A DNA stretch of 5,809 nt from Verrucomicrobiota bacterium (GCA_018610125.1 JAHEOI010000385.1:1-5809); one strand, 5' to 3'. Shown: positions 1-5,719, counted from the stretch's first letter. Numbers and translations: made by a program. The notes: a model not told the origin generated them from the sequence alone.

Positions 1-439
1 CCCGCCCCCTGACAACGCGAAGGGCATTCCGGGTCGACGCATCCTCCGGACGCTCCGGAAACGGGAAGACACTGACTCGATCGAATCCGCATAGGGCCAC
101 ATAGCCGACCGCAGCCGCCACCTGCAGCGCAAACAGGAACTTTCGCGAGTCCCCAAAGTTCATCGACTCACTGGCATCCAGGAAAATGGTCACCGGCAGC
201 TCCCGCTCTTCTTCGTAGAGCTTGACGAAGAGCTTCTCAAGCCGCCCATACAGGTTCCAATCGAGATACCTCAGGTCATCGCCATGCGTGTAATTCCGGT
301 GGTCGGCGAATTCGACCGACTGACCCCGCGCCCGGCTTTGTCGCTCTCCTCTTGCCGCACTTTTGCTTCGCCGCTGCGACAGGAGTTGAAACTGCTCGAG
401 CCGACGAAGAAGATGGGGAGTTAGGATCGATTCAGCCAT
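1..439 (-). CDS. DUF58 domain protein (vWA-like), 3' end beyond window
   Basis: Partial gene; about 146 N-terminal residues are visible and the C-terminus lies off the left edge. The protein has no N-terminal membrane segment, which fits the short soluble DUF58 type (usually near 290-300 residues, from family knowledge). The diagnostic core is clear: HRNYTHGDDLRYLDWN at residues 47-62, then KLFVKLYEEERELPV around 69-83, then a strand ending in DASES at 88-92, which is the MIDAS-like DxSxS metal site of von Willebrand A folds. DUF58 proteins usually sit beside MoxR-family AAA ATPases and are thought to act in chaperone-like or envelope functions; no MoxR gene is visible here, though it could lie beyond the edge. 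ATG at 439 is chosen because an SD-like GGTGAG lies 9 nt upstream. The gene follows the FG-GAP gene by 10 bp, so co-transcription is likely. Family assignment is firm; function is not. Confidence 0.9.
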   Translation of the reverse strand, partial: MAESILTPHLLRRLEQFQLLSQRRSKSAARGERQSRARGQSVEFADHRNYTHGDDLRYLDWNLYGRLEKLFVKLYEEERELPVTIFLDASESMNFGDSRKFLFALQVAAAVGYVALCGFDRVSVFPFPERPEDASTRNALRVVRGR

Positions 440-448
440 GGCATCAAT

Positions 449-458
449 CTCACCCCTT
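449..458 (-). promoter_or_regulatory. Ribosome binding site overlapping upstream stop codon
   Basis: Read on the minus strand, the sequence AAGGGGTGAG contains the last two sense codons (AAG GGG) and the TGA stop of the FG-GAP gene. It also provides the purine-rich Shine-Dalgarno sequence for the DUF58 start at 439. The overlap implies termination-reinitiation coupling. This is inferred from position only. Confidence 0.5.
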
Positions 459-1643
459 GTTCCAATAGATCTTCAGGTTGTGGGTCGCGCGCCCGGAGGC
501 CACAATATCAAGCTTCCCGTCGTCATTCAGGTCGGCCAGCCGGACATCCTCGCACGCCATCTGGTCGTTATCGACCCAGCTCCTTCGCCACTGCTTGCCA
601 TCGGGACCGGGGACATAGAGCTTGATCCCCACTTTGCCATCGGCATTTTCATCCCGCCAGCCGACCACCAACTGGTCATAGCCCGCGTCCATGAAGTCGC
701 CACACGCCACGGCATGGCCGGCCTTAAGACTGTCATCGACGACTTTTCTTTCCCAAAATTCTTCCCCTGCTTCGGGAGCGGTGTAAGTGACGACTTGATG
801 CCCGTGAAACGGCTCAACGCTTGCCAGAAACCGCTTATTCTCCGGTAGTCTGCCCAAGCGAATCTCGCTGGCTCCCGGAAAGCCGCCTTCTTCCCCATCA
901 TTGGCAATGAACTGGGTCTCTTCCCAGCCGGTTGAGCTCCGATCGAACAGAAACAGCCCCTCACGCGAGGCCAAGAGGATCTCTTCAGTAATATCGTCAT
1001 CCCATTGAACCGGATCGATATTGTGGGTCATGTGATAATCCCCGTTAACCAGCTCGATGGTCCACGTCGCCCGCGGGTCGTCCGGTTTCTGATAAGCCAG
1101 GATCCTCACGCCGGCCCCTTGGCCATCCTCATTCCCCAGTCCGTGAAGCGGAACCGGTACGAGGAAATACTCATTGCGGTCCTTACGCACCCAGCGCATT
1201 CGGTGAATGACCGGGTCGTTCGGGAGAGGCATCGGTTCCCAAAGCTTCGTGCGATTTTGCGGCGGTTTAAGATAGAAGATAGCGCCACTGTTGACGGTGT
1301 CCCATGGTTTCCATTGCGCGCCGATCGCCACCTCGGGATGATCATCGGCGTTGATATCGCGGGCCGCAATGCAGACATGATCCCGCTCTGTCAAATCTTT
1401 CGCGATGACGTGCTTCTTCCACGTAGGGTTTTGGTACCATGCGATGGTATTCTTATCCACCAAAAGAATATCGCGCTTGCCATCGGCATTCACATCGGAA
1501 AGATTAATACCGTAACCGATGTTGACATCGGAATCGATCTCCTTGCCCTCAAACTCCGGCATCGTCGCGGCAAGGCCGCCGTTAACGCCAATTAGCGCAA
1601 TCACCCCGCCAAACAACAGTCCTCTCGTCAATCCAGCTCTCAT
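450..1643 (-). CDS. Secreted FG-GAP/VCBS repeat beta-propeller protein
   Basis: A 397-residue exported protein. The N-terminus is a signal peptide: basic MRAGLTR, a hydrophobic core at about 8-20, and likely cleavage after the LAA near residue 26. The mature part carries calcium-binding FG-GAP/VCBS loops of the DxNxDGxxD type at residues 50-58 (DVNADGKRD), 96-104 (degenerate, DINADDHPE), 331-336 (DENADG) and 371-379 (DLNDDGKLD), with other blades more diverged. The fold should be a beta-propeller in the periplasm or outside the cell. The motifs HMTHNIDP (204-211), AGHAVACGD (308-316) and GRATHNLKIYWN (384-395) remind me of bacterial proteins related to the propeller part of fungal aldos-2-ulose dehydratase; that link is a low-confidence inference and no catalytic claim is made. 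The start is well supported: AAAGGAG lies 7 nt upstream. It is probably the first gene of a unit with the downstream DUF58 gene. Confidence 0.9.
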   Translation of the reverse strand: MRAGLTRGLLFGGVIALIGVNGGLAATMPEFEGKEIDSDVNIGYGINLSDVNADGKRDILLVDKNTIAWYQNPTWKKHVIAKDLTERDHVCIAARDINADDHPEVAIGAQWKPWDTVNSGAIFYLKPPQNRTKLWEPMPLPNDPVIHRMRWVRKDRNEYFLVPVPLHGLGNEDGQGAGVRILAYQKPDDPRATWTIELVNGDYHMTHNIDPVQWDDDITEEILLASREGLFLFDRSSTGWEETQFIANDGEEGGFPGASEIRLGRLPENKRFLASVEPFHGHQVVTYTAPEAGEEFWERKVVDDSLKAGHAVACGDFMDAGYDQLVVGWRDENADGKVGIKLYVPGPDGKQWRRSWVDNDQMACEDVRLADLNDDGKLDIVASGRATHNLKIYWNKG

Positions 1644-1650
1644 ACCGATT

Positions 1651-1657
1651 CTCCTTT
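1651..1657 (-). promoter_or_regulatory. Strong ribosome binding site of FG-GAP gene
   Basis: AAAGGAG on the minus strand with a 7-nt spacer to the ATG at 1643. It is the best Shine-Dalgarno match in the window and fixes the start of the propeller protein. No convincing -35/-10 pair is seen upstream. Confidence 0.75.
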
Positions 1658-1855
1658 TATTTCATTCGATCATTTCACGATTCGTAATTGCCCTAACGGA
1701 AACAGTCGCCAGAGCCACTCTATCCTCTTCCGGGTCCTTTGAAGGTCCGAAAACAATCCCCTTCAGTCAAGTCGAACGTATCGCCCGAGCATCCGAGCCG
1801 CAAAAACGCGCAAAAACCGCAAAAGGGAAAACGACTAACCAAGCTCCCACCCGCG
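1658..1855. other. Intergenic stretch without a supported gene
   Basis: This region lies upstream of the FG-GAP gene and probably contains its promoter, though I could not pick a credible one. Translations of both strands give no recognisable family; a short minus-strand frame encoding an EWLWRLFPLG-like string is too short to name. The only clear structure is the A-tract/CGC repeat at 1798-1827. The frame open on the plus strand across this region has no ribosome binding site and runs antisense into the FG-GAP signal peptide. Confidence 0.5.
1798..1827. repeat. Short A-tract/CGC direct repeat
   Basis: Three imperfect units of about 9-10 bp, each a CGC or GCG followed by four or five A residues (CGCAAAAA, GCGCAAAAA, CCGCAAAA). 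It resembles in style the TTCGCG repeat at 3697-3723 and is non-coding. The origin is unknown; it could be a slippage product or a short interspersed repeat family. Confidence 0.5.
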
Positions 1856-2041
1856 TTAGCGGAAGCCTGACACGGGGTCACTTTGGTCTACGGTCAATCT
1901 CTGTGGCCCCTCCGAGTATCCCCGCCAAAGCCAACGGAGTGCTTCCGGCAAAATCGCCCTGCCGTGCTTGCCGTTATGCCGCATTCACGCCGAATGCACA
2001 CACAGCAGCGTGGCCGCCAACAATCGTACGGATGTCTTCAT
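1856..2041 (-). pseudogene. Possible remnant of an exported enterochelin-esterase-like protein
   Basis: One minus-strand frame begins with MKTSVRLLAATLLCVHSA, a convincing signal peptide, and meets a TGA at 1985-1987. The same frame continues for 42 codons, 1984 to a TAA at 1856-1858, reading RHNGKHGRAILPEALRW and then LWRGYSEG. This second part resembles the C-terminal helix of secreted esterase-family (PF00756, enterochelin-esterase-like) alpha/beta hydrolases of planctomycetes and verrucomicrobia, which often end in a GxHGxAIxPDALRWLWRDYP-like stretch (from memory). A signal peptide placed directly before a C-terminal end suggests an internal deletion of the catalytic part, which is absent. 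The best upstream purine tract (GGAG) is about 15 nt from the ATG, so translation is doubtful. The alternative is chance similarity in GC-rich non-coding DNA. Confidence 0.4.
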
Positions 2042-2085
2042 TGATCGCGAGCTTACTCCGATCCCACGACTGGTGACAAGTCTAG

Positions 2086-2256
2086 CTATTTGGTGTCCTT
2101 GGCCACCAGAGGATCCTTTTCCGGATGAAGGATTCGGTCTAGATCCAGATCGACATCCAGCTCCGGCCAATAAACATGCACGTGCATCCGCGGCTCTTCT
2201 CGCGAGAAGAAATAAAATCGATAATGTCGGTATCGGAAAACCGTCGGACTCACCAT
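2086..2256 (-). CDS. Small DUF4160-family protein, probably C-terminally shortened
   Basis: A 56-codon gene on the minus strand. The N-terminus matches the DUF4160 signature: PTVFRYRHYRFYFFSREEP at residues 4-22 followed by RMHVHV at 23-28. In family members this is a PTVxRxxxYRFxFYSxxxxEPxHVHV pattern. The tail, residues 29-56 (starting YWPELDVDLDLD), keeps the acidic strand that follows the HxHV motif and then stops at 2086. Family members are commonly 75-95 residues with a further helical part, so this copy looks shortened. DUF4160 genes are often paired with DUF2442 genes in toxin-antitoxin-like modules; no DUF2442 partner is visible here. ATG 2256 has no good Shine-Dalgarno; the GTG next to it is an alternative start. 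The family match is good. Whether the gene is functional is uncertain, given the neighbouring esterase-like relic. Confidence 0.65.
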   Translation of the reverse strand: MVSPTVFRYRHYRFYFFSREEPRMHVHVYWPELDVDLDLDRILHPEKDPLVAKDTK

Positions 2257-2348
2257 TGGAGGTTATCACACCCCTAGGGTGCGTGGCAATCATACGGTCA
2301 ACGAACAACACTCTATCCTACGAGACCTATGTGGCTCGCGACATGGCC

Positions 2349-2378
2349 TTGATCTTCACCCCCTGCCCTCGGTATAAA
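2349..2378 (+). promoter_or_regulatory. Sigma70-type promoter of the GT87 gene
   Basis: TTGATC at 2349-2354 (four of six to TTGACA) and TATAAA at 2373-2378 (five of six to TATAAT) are separated by 18 bp. Transcription would start near 2385, only about five bases before the GTG start codon of the downstream gene, so the mRNA would be leaderless or nearly so. The absence of any Shine-Dalgarno in front of the GTG agrees with this. Confidence 0.5.
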
Positions 2379-2385
2379 ATACCGA
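2369..2385. promoter_or_regulatory. Perfect inverted repeat over the -10 box (candidate operator)
   Basis: TCGGTAT-AAA-ATACCGA has seven-base arms around a three-base centre. The repeat covers the proposed -10 box and reaches the proposed transcription start. A dimeric repressor bound here would block RNA polymerase. A chance palindrome is the alternative; no regulator gene lies in the window. Confidence 0.4.
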
Positions 2386-2389
2386 TATC

Positions 2390-3619
2390 GTGTATCCGAA
2401 ATCATTACAGATTGAGCTGACGCGTGCCCGTCTCCTTATCGCCCAGCTCGCGATTTACTACGTCGGCATCGCACCGCTGCTCTTCAGCCTCTTTGACTCC
2501 CCTCACGGCGATGTTCAGCTCTATCACGAGACGACCAAAAGCTTGCTTATGGGACAGCTCCCTTACGCCGAGATCGAGTTCGAGTACCCGCCATACGCCC
2601 TCATTTGGTTTCTGATTCCCGCGCTCGGTGGCAACCTCCTCAATTTCCATTTTCTCTTTGCGCTCCAGCTCCTGCTGCTCGACATGGCGATCAAGATCGG
2701 CCTCTTGATCGAAGGCGAGCGTTGGTCGAAAGGCTGGGCCGCGCTCCTCCCGATCGCCCTCTTCTCGATCCATTCGCTCTTTCTGAATCATTTCTATCTC
2801 CAACGCATGGACCTCATCCCGGCGGGTCTGACAGTGGCCGCCCTCCTCGCCTTCAGTCGGCAACGACTCTTCCTGGCGGGACTGTTCATCTCGATCGGTG
2901 CCGGGACCAAGCTCTACCCGGCCTTGTTCGGACTCCCGCTTCTGGCCCTGGCATGGAATCGCCGCCAAGCCGCGCCTTTGATCAAGGGCGCCCTCGCCGG
3001 ACTGGCCCCGTTGATCGCAATGCTCCCATTTCTCCCATGGTGGCAGTTTCTGACCTTTCATTCCGATCGAGGATTCGAGGTCGAGGCGCTTTACGCAGCC
3101 ATCCTTTGGCTCCTCCACTTCTTCATCGACCTCGATCTCAATTGGACCTGGGTTCACGCTTGGCAGGAGGTGAAAGGCCCCGACGCGGATCCATGGGTGC
3201 CTTGCGCCTTGGTGCTCTTTGCGACGACGGTCATTGGATCGACTCTCTTGGCAACGTGGCGGATTTACCGCGACCGCACAACCGACCTCCATCTCGGCTA
3301 TCTGGCGAAGGTCTCCCTCTTCGTGCTGCTGCCATTCGTCGCCTTCAACATCGTCCTGAGCCCTCAATACCTGATCTGGCTTGGCGTCTTGGCCGCCCTT
3401 GGCGTTCTCTGGGGCAATCGATTCTGGATGCTGCTGATTCCGGTCGCCGCCATTCTCACCCCGGTCTTCTACCCGTCGCCTCAATTCTCATCCGGGCTCA
3501 CTCTGTTGCAGACGATCGTCCTCCTAACACGCGACCTCTCCCTCGTAGCGGTCTGGCTCGCCCTTGGTAAGGAAATATTGGCAAGGCGTTCCCTCACACG
3601 ATTCGAGGAATGCCAATAA
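2390..3619 (+). CDS. GT87/DUF2029-family polytopic membrane glycosyltransferase
   Basis: A 409-residue integral membrane protein with roughly ten or more hydrophobic segments, the first near residues 15-35. It looks like a GT87 (DUF2029) GT-C enzyme, which transfers mannose or another sugar from a polyprenyl-phosphate donor on the outer face of the inner membrane. Supporting motifs, in order, are: GDVQLYHETTKSLLMGQLPY (40-59), whose Asp41 is the likely catalytic or metal-binding acid of the first external loop; EFEYPP (63-68); RMDLIP (139-144); GAGTKLYP (170-177); FHSDRGFEVEAL (223-234); and LSPQYLIW (323-330). Length is normal for the family. The GTG start at 2390 is forced: an in-frame stop lies at 2375-2377 and no other start occurs before the first membrane helix. 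No Shine-Dalgarno is present. The acceptor and exact donor cannot be read from sequence. The next gene is convergent, 27 bp away. Confidence 0.85.
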   Translation: MYPKSLQIELTRARLLIAQLAIYYVGIAPLLFSLFDSPHGDVQLYHETTKSLLMGQLPYAEIEFEYPPYALIWFLIPALGGNLLNFHFLFALQLLLLDMAIKIGLLIEGERWSKGWAALLPIALFSIHSLFLNHFYLQRMDLIPAGLTVAALLAFSRQRLFLAGLFISIGAGTKLYPALFGLPLLALAWNRRQAAPLIKGALAGLAPLIAMLPFLPWWQFLTFHSDRGFEVEALYAAILWLLHFFIDLDLNWTWVHAWQEVKGPDADPWVPCALVLFATTVIGSTLLATWRIYRDRTTDLHLGYLAKVSLFVLLPFVAFNIVLSPQYLIWLGVLAALGVLWGNRFWMLLIPVAAILTPVFYPSPQFSSGLTLLQTIVLLTRDLSLVAVWLALGKEILARRSLTRFEECQ

Positions 3620-3646
3620 TCGGGCCTTTTAGTCGTTTTCAAGGCT

Positions 3647-5539
3647 TTATCTCGACCCGGGTCGATTTTCCGCTTCACCTCCTTCTTCTTCTTTTTTTCG
3701 CGTCGTTCGCGTCCTTTCGCGGGCGATCATATCCTTTCGAAGATACAGCGAATGCCCCCCGGACCAAACCTCGCGATACGCCGACTCGAGAAGGCGATCC
3801 ATCGCTTCCGAGCGGGATGAGCCACTGACAATCAGACCCGGACGATAGTCCCGCAGGTACCCGACGATCTCTTCATCCGTGATGCGTCCGGACACGCGTC
3901 GCTTCCGGGGAACCACAGCCACCTCCGGCGGAACCGGTATTCGCGCATAGAACGCATAAATCGGGTCCTCCGCATAAGCCCACTCGGTCCGATTCCGATA
4001 CCGGCGCATCTGATCGACGACCTCCAGGTCCTGGATAGACCGCTCCGCACGCAGCGAATACCGAGCTTGCCGGTAGCGAAATGGCAGATCGACCACGAAC
4101 ACCGAAACCGTCATCGACCAGATTAAAAGCCCCCAAACCGGCCCAAACGGAAATCGCTTCAATCGGTCGAAGTCGGCCTCCCAGACCTCGAGAAAGAGGC
4201 CATGGATTGCAACGGCCGCCAGCCAAGCCAAGGGGATCGAAAAATGGAGGTAGTAATACGGCCAATAGGGCCGGTGATTCGTATGGACCACATATGCGGT
4301 CACGAGAAGCACCACCGGGAAGATCATCTCCCAGTGTCGACGCCACAGGAGCCAGAGCACGCCCAACAACGCAGGAATAGTCAGCCCAATATAATCAAAC
4401 AAGTCATCGTGAACGCCGGCGGGGCCTTGGAACTGAGAGGTCGTTTCTTCCGAGAAATGGCTTACCCACAACAGGTCCAGGCTTTCTCCCGGGAAAAAGA
4501 GGTAAACCGCCCCCCAGCCGCATAGCAGACCGGCAACCCAGATCCCACCAATGACCCCAAAATGTCGAACAAAACCGAAAAGGCTTGCTCTCCAATAACC
4601 GACTCCTCGATTTCCAGATCCCTGGTCATCAGCGCTCTCGTCGCATGATCGGGCTCCCTTCGAGCTCGGGTTATCGCAGCGCAGATCGGGCTTCCGGAGC
4701 GATTCGTGCGCCTCCCTCTCCCCTCCCCGCGTGTCGCCGAGATAGGACTGTTGATTGCTTCCAGATTTTTGTCCCCTCTCCTCTCCCCGAGGGGAGAGGA
4801 CCACGGTGAGGGGAGCCCATATTCTCTTAAACCTTCCTCCGAAGCCTCCCCCGAATTCACCGGATTTCGCCCCCCGCCCACGCCACCGGATCCATCCTTG
4901 GACCGTCATGCCATGCAACACCAGCTCGACCCCGATCGCCGGCAGGAGCATCGCCGCCGTCAACTTGGTCTGAAGCGCCAGCCCCATGACAAAACCCGAT
5001 GCCAAGAGCCACACAAGCCCGCCCCACAATCCCGAAACCGGTCCTCGTTTGAAAAAGCCGAACAGAAGCCCGACCGAGGCCCATCCGATCGCGAAGGTCA
5101 CCGGCTCCAGCATAACCGACACCCCGAGCTCCATAAATTGCGGCGCCGCGAGCAGTCCGATCACCGCGATCCATCCGGCGATGGTTCCCGTTCGCTCCCG
5201 AATGATCCGGAAAAACGTCGCGATCAAGACAGCCACCAACCCGACGGTCAAAAGCCGTGCCACCAGCACCGACGGCCCGAAAAGCTGAAACAGCAGCGAC
5301 AGCACACCGGTATGAAACGGCGGCTGGTCATTCCAAATCTCGGTGTAGAGGTCGAATCCAAGACTACAAAGAAACCCCTTGATCAGCTCGTAATGCTCAT
5401 CGCCCCCAAACTCGACCGCCGACGCCAGCGGCGCCGACAACGCAAACCCGAGAAACAGCAGCATGGGGCCGATTGGGGCCCCGCCAAGTGTCAGGATCCA
5501 TCCCGACCAGCACCAATTGCTTCTCGTGTCCCGCCTCAT
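3647..5539 (-). CDS. GT39/PMT-type (ArnT-like) glycosyltransferase with internal repeat-derived insert
   Basis: A 630-residue polytopic membrane protein from ATG 5539. GT39/PMT-like GT-C features are present: a first membrane helix at about 27-43, then GGDEHYELIKG (45-55) carrying the Asp47-Glu48 acidic pair typical of the first external loop. Next comes WNDQPPFHTGVLSLLFQLFG (69-88), equivalent to the HPPL-type segment of ArnT and related enzymes. About ten more hydrophobic segments follow, and then a soluble C-terminal domain from about 487. The expected role is transfer of a sugar from a polyprenyl-phosphate carrier to lipid, glycan or protein at the periplasmic face. Two oddities stand out. 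Residues about 222-316 are hydrophilic, Gly/Arg/Ser-rich and unlike the rest, and encode a palindromic repeat. The tail after SLYLRKD is made of repeat-encoded Arg/Thr and then Lys/Glu residues. The start is chosen for AAAGGA 10 nt upstream; an in-frame TTG at 5614 is less likely. The frame is intact, so the enzyme may still work. Confidence 0.8.
   Translation of the reverse strand: MRRDTRSNWCWSGWILTLGGAPIGPMLLFLGFALSAPLASAVEFGGDEHYELIKGFLCSLGFDLYTEIWNDQPPFHTGVLSLLFQLFGPSVLVARLLTVGLVAVLIATFFRIIRERTGTIAGWIAVIGLLAAPQFMELGVSVMLEPVTFAIGWASVGLLFGFFKRGPVSGLWGGLVWLLASGFVMGLALQTKLTAAMLLPAIGVELVLHGMTVQGWIRWRGRGAKSGEFGGGFGGRFKRIWAPLTVVLSPRGEERGQKSGSNQQSYLGDTRGGEREAHESLRKPDLRCDNPSSKGARSCDESADDQGSGNRGVGYWRASLFGFVRHFGVIGGIWVAGLLCGWGAVYLFFPGESLDLLWVSHFSEETTSQFQGPAGVHDDLFDYIGLTIPALLGVLWLLWRRHWEMIFPVVLLVTAYVVHTNHRPYWPYYYLHFSIPLAWLAAVAIHGLFLEVWEADFDRLKRFPFGPVWGLLIWSMTVSVFVVDLPFRYRQARYSLRAERSIQDLEVVDQMRRYRNRTEWAYAEDPIYAFYARIPVPPEVAVVPRKRRVSGRITDEEIVGYLRDYRPGLIVSGSSRSEAMDRLLESAYREVWSGGHSLYLRKDMIARERTRTTRKKEEEGGEAENRPGSR
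3652..3665. terminator. Palindrome at convergent gene ends, weak terminator candidate
   Basis: TCGACCCGGGTCGA is a perfect 14-bp palindrome, 33 bp past the stop of the GT87 gene and inside the last codons of the convergent gene. On the plus strand it is followed by ATTTTCC, a short U-run. The lack of a loop and the short tail make this a weak intrinsic terminator at best; it may serve the plus-strand transcript. Confidence 0.3.
3697..3723. repeat. Three-unit 9-bp TTCGCG-type tandem repeat
   Basis: Units TTCGCGTCG, TTCGCGTCC and TTTCGCGGG follow one another without gaps, after a run of seven T. They lie in the last part of the glycosyltransferase gene and encode part of its basic tail (RERTRTTRKK on the minus strand). 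Similar CGCGAAAG-type short repeats occur between genes in some environmental genomes (recollection, not checked). Confidence 0.6.
4592..4876 (-). other. In-frame foreign insert within the glycosyltransferase gene
   Basis: Approximate limits, judged from the translation. The segment between the membrane helix ending near GMTVQGWIRW and the next one beginning near FGVIGGIWV encodes about 95 residues with no hydrophobic stretch. It is rich in Gly, Arg, Ser, Asp and Glu, including APLTVVLSPRGEERG, which is the typical read-through of a CTCTCCCC/GGGGAGAG palindrome. The DNA includes the repeat at 4773-4813. The stretch would form an extended loop between two membrane helices. Confidence 0.6.
4773..4813 (+). 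repeat. REP-like palindrome, copy 1 (inside the glycosyltransferase gene)
   Basis: An inner stem with ten-base perfect arms, TCCTCTCCCC (4779-4788) and GGGGAGAGGA (4791-4800), surrounds a GA loop. An outer stem CCCCTC (4773-4778) pairs with GAGGGG (4808-4813), leaving a CCACGGT bulge on one side. This is the shape of interspersed REP-type elements. A second CT-rich block (CCTCCCTCTCCCCTCCCCGC, about 4708-4727) lies 45 bp to the left and may be the other half of a composite element. Confidence 0.7.
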
Positions 5540-5549
5540 ACACCTGAAG

Positions 5550-5555
5550 TCCTTT
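5550..5555 (-). promoter_or_regulatory. Ribosome binding site deciding the GT39 start
   Basis: AAAGGA on the minus strand lies 10 nt before ATG 5539. The upstream in-frame TTG at 5614 has no comparable site, and the extra 25 residues it would add are polar and not expected in this family. Confidence 0.5.
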
Positions 5556-5640
5556 GACTTCGCCCATTCTACACTCGAATTGTTTGGCGACGATACCACA
5601 TGAAGGAGAGTCAATAGGCCAATTCACCCGGCCTGCAGCC

Positions 5641-5678
5641 CCCTCGCCCATCCGATGGGAGAGGGCGGGGGTGAGGGC
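5641..5678 (+). repeat. REP-like palindrome, copy 2 (intergenic)
   Basis: CCCTC-G-CCCATC, a one-base loop C, then GATGGG-A-GAGGG form an 11-bp stem with one mismatch. The stem is followed by CGGGGGTGAGGG. The 27 bases at 5652-5678 align with 4787-4813 at 21 positions in the same orientation, so both copies belong to one repeat family. Confidence 0.65.
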
Positions 5679-5719
5679 GTGAATCGTAAGGTATGAGCGC
5701 CGAGTGGCACAAACATTGC

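Noticed and set aside
1672..1770. Minus-strand string ending EWLWRLFPLG as the C-terminus of a WecG/TagA-type glycosyltransferase
   Set aside because: There are fewer than 30 residues between stops, and the similarity is only a Trp/Leu/Arg string that can arise by chance.
1868..1880. TGAC-ACGGG-GTCA inverted repeat
   Set aside because: It has only four-base arms and no second copy in the window.
1519..2076. A 185-codon plus-strand frame across the graveyard region
   Set aside because: It starts antisense inside the signal-peptide region of the FG-GAP gene, lacks a ribosome binding site and shows no domain.
2268..2282. CACCC-CTA-GGGTG inverted repeat upstream of the DUF4160 gene
   Set aside because: It has only five-base arms, no U-run and no promoter alignment, so chance is a sufficient explanation.
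2405..3484. A 359-codon open frame on the minus strand opposite the GT87 gene
   Set aside because: The product is charged and low in complexity, with no family motif. It mirrors the membrane-protein codons of the real gene on the other strand, and the GT87 motifs decide the strand.
2605..3570. A 321-codon plus-strand frame shifted relative to the GT87 gene
   Set aside because: The translation is rich in Pro, Arg and Ser with no motif, and the overlap with the strongly supported glycosyltransferase is complete.
5371..5410. GGDE string in the GT39 protein as a diguanylate cyclase motif
   Set aside because: It lacks the following Phe and the cyclase fold, and it sits just after a membrane helix in the acidic first loop typical of GT-C enzymes.
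4706..5557. A 283-codon plus-strand frame opposite the GT39 gene
   Set aside because: It is a Pro/Arg/Gln-rich shadow with no ribosome binding site, opposite clear membrane helices and the DE motif of the minus-strand gene.
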